Assembly: GCF_000272405.2 (NCBI RefSeq)
Contig: NZ_AJZM02000045.1
Span: 1 to 5,222 of the forward strand
DNA length: 5,222 nt
Direction: 5' to 3'
DNA from: Vibrio tasmaniensis 1F-187
Lineage (GTDB): Bacteria > Pseudomonadota > Gammaproteobacteria > Enterobacterales > Vibrionaceae
Each line of letters opens with the position of its first letter. The stretch's first letter is position 1. The notes beneath the pieces are model-generated. The model ran no database searches. It worked only from the letters and a program-made list of their open reading frames with translations, and had not been told where the DNA came from. This document shows positions 4,486 through 5,222 of the stretch, piece by piece. The position numbers were made by a program, and so were the translations under genes.

Positions 4486-5222
4486 GTACCTTTATTGAAC
4501 TGCTTCGCCAACACCACTCTACGCTTAAGCGTCACTATCATGCGCAGCTCAATGGCGATATGCATCGGGCCATTGCGGCGATGCTCCGTTGCAAAACAGA
4601 GCAACAAGGTCGGTCACAGTGGTTTTGCAGCCACTGCCATCACGACGACCGATTACCGCTTTCTTGTGGTCACCGACACTGCCCTCAATGCCAACAACGC
4701 ACCACTTCTGACTGGCTACAGCGTCAGCAACAAAAGCGGTTACCTGTTCACTATTTCATGGTGACCTTCACTTTGCCGTATCAACTAAGAGTCTTAGCAA
4801 GACATCAACCTAGAGCGACATATAACGGTATGTTTAAGGTGGCATCGGGGGTTTTAAAGGATTTTGCGAAAAGACAGATGCAAGGCGAGTTGGGCTTTAC
4901 CGCTGTGCTGCATACCCACAGCCGACAGCGAAACTTGCACCCACACCTGCACATTATTGTGGCGGCAGGCCAATACGACCCATCAAGACAAACGTGGCAC
5001 AAAGGCAACAAACGTTACCTTTTTAACGCATTTGCTTTAGCCAAAGTCTGGCGAGCAAGAATGCTAGAAGCCATTAATCAGCACCCAACGTTGTGGCTGC
5101 CGAGTGGCATTCCCAAACAATGGGTGGTCGATTGTAGGCAGGTTGGTTATGGTCAGGCTGCACTGAGCTATTTAGCTCGCTATCTCTATCGTGGTGTGTT
5201 GCCTGATGAAGACATCATCCAT
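4482..5222 (+). CDS. tnpA: IS91-family HUH (Y2) rolling-circle transposase, C-terminus outside the window
   Basis: The frame is open for 247 codons to the last base of the window; the family is usually near 400 residues, so about the last third is missing. Residues 37-70 form the N-terminal zinc-binding region (C49-x2-C52, then SCGHRHCPQC with C62, C67, C70). Residues 88-240 form the Y2 transposase domain. HPHLH (153-157) is the HUH metal-binding motif, and YLARY (Y230, Y234) is the YxxxY pair of catalytic tyrosines. The enzyme nicks one strand at oriIS, attaches through tyrosine and drives rolling-circle transposition into a short target such as GAAC or CAAG. The ATG lies inside the recombinase stop codon (ATGA), so expression probably depends on ribosomes finishing that gene. 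No frameshift or internal stop is seen, so the copy is probably intact up to the edge. Confidence 0.95.
   Translation, partial: MSTFIELLRQHHSTLKRHYHAQLNGDMHRAIAAMLRCKTEQQGRSQWFCSHCHHDDRLPLSCGHRHCPQCQQRTTSDWLQRQQQKRLPVHYFMVTFTLPYQLRVLARHQPRATYNGMFKVASGVLKDFAKRQMQGELGFTAVLHTHSRQRNLHPHLHIIVAAGQYDPSRQTWHKGNKRYLFNAFALAKVWRARMLEAINQHPTLWLPSGIPKQWVVDCRQVGYGQAALSYLARYLYRGVLPDEDIIH

Larger units (their letters stand above)
3513..5222 (+). mobile_element. IS91-like insertion element with tyrosine recombinase and Y2 transposase, right end outside the window
   Basis: The element is defined by an IS91-family HUH transposase preceded by a coupled tyrosine recombinase; some IS91-group elements are known to carry such an extra Xer-like gene. 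Its left boundary is placed just after the attC box GTTGAAC (3506-3512), where cassette-like sequence stops. The exact end cannot be fixed without an empty site or a second copy, and could lie anywhere between 3513 and the recombinase ribosome site. IS91 elements move by rolling-circle replication between terIS and oriIS, have no long terminal inverted repeats and make no target duplication. They use GAAC or CAAG targets. A GAAC sits exactly at this junction. The sequence is visibly richer in GC than the cassette genes. Confidence 0.75.

Noticed and set aside
4495..4764. Plus-strand open frame of 89 codons, and minus-strand frames at 4392-4607 and 4805-5011
   Set aside because: All overlap the IS91-family transposase or recombinase in other frames. 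The transposase frame from 4482 carries the zinc, HUH and YxxxY motifs, so these are shadows.

Overview
The window looks like a piece of a sedentary chromosomal integron (superintegron) of the Vibrio type, interrupted on its right side by an IS91-like rolling-circle insertion sequence. The integron call rests on three complete attC-like repeats of 124 to 127 bases, a fourth shortened one and a fifth cut by the left edge. Each lies just downstream of a minus-strand gene, except the one against the insertion element. Long attC sites ending in TTATAACAAA- or GTTCAACAAA-type boxes are characteristic of Vibrio; the genus is an inference and no species is claimed.

The array reads right to left (minus strand). 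From the right: an attC at 3386-3512 whose gene is missing, because the insertion element begins at or just beyond it; a cassette with one unrecognised gene (2832-3371) and attC 2706-2829; a cassette with two overlapping genes (1987-2679 and 1427-1987) and attC 1303-1427; a cassette with an APH-fold phosphotransferase (515-1288) and a shortened attC at 417-520; and a cassette with a small membrane-anchored protein (43-399), whose attC runs off the left edge. The integron integrase and attI are not in the window and should lie to the right, past the insertion element. Cassettes far from the array promoter are often silent unless they carry their own promoter; no convincing promoter was seen here.

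The right third (about 3513-5222, plus strand) is visibly more GC-rich than the cassettes. It holds a hairpin-rich leader, a complete tyrosine recombinase (3598-4485) and the first 247 residues of an IS91-family HUH/Y2 transposase (4482-5222, open at the window edge). The recombinase and transposase overlap by ATGA and are probably translated together. The transposase shows the family's zinc-binding cysteines, the HUH histidines and the YxxxY tyrosine pair.

The best candidate for an undescribed system is the two-gene cassette: a protein with a possible PD-(D/E)xK nuclease signature, overlapping a coiled-coil, single-membrane-span protein. Sedentary Vibrio integrons are known to carry anti-phage systems in cassettes, so a defence role is a reasonable but unproven idea. 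Second is the junction between attC and the IS91-like element, where the attC box supplies the GAAC/GTTC tetranucleotide known as an IS91 target.
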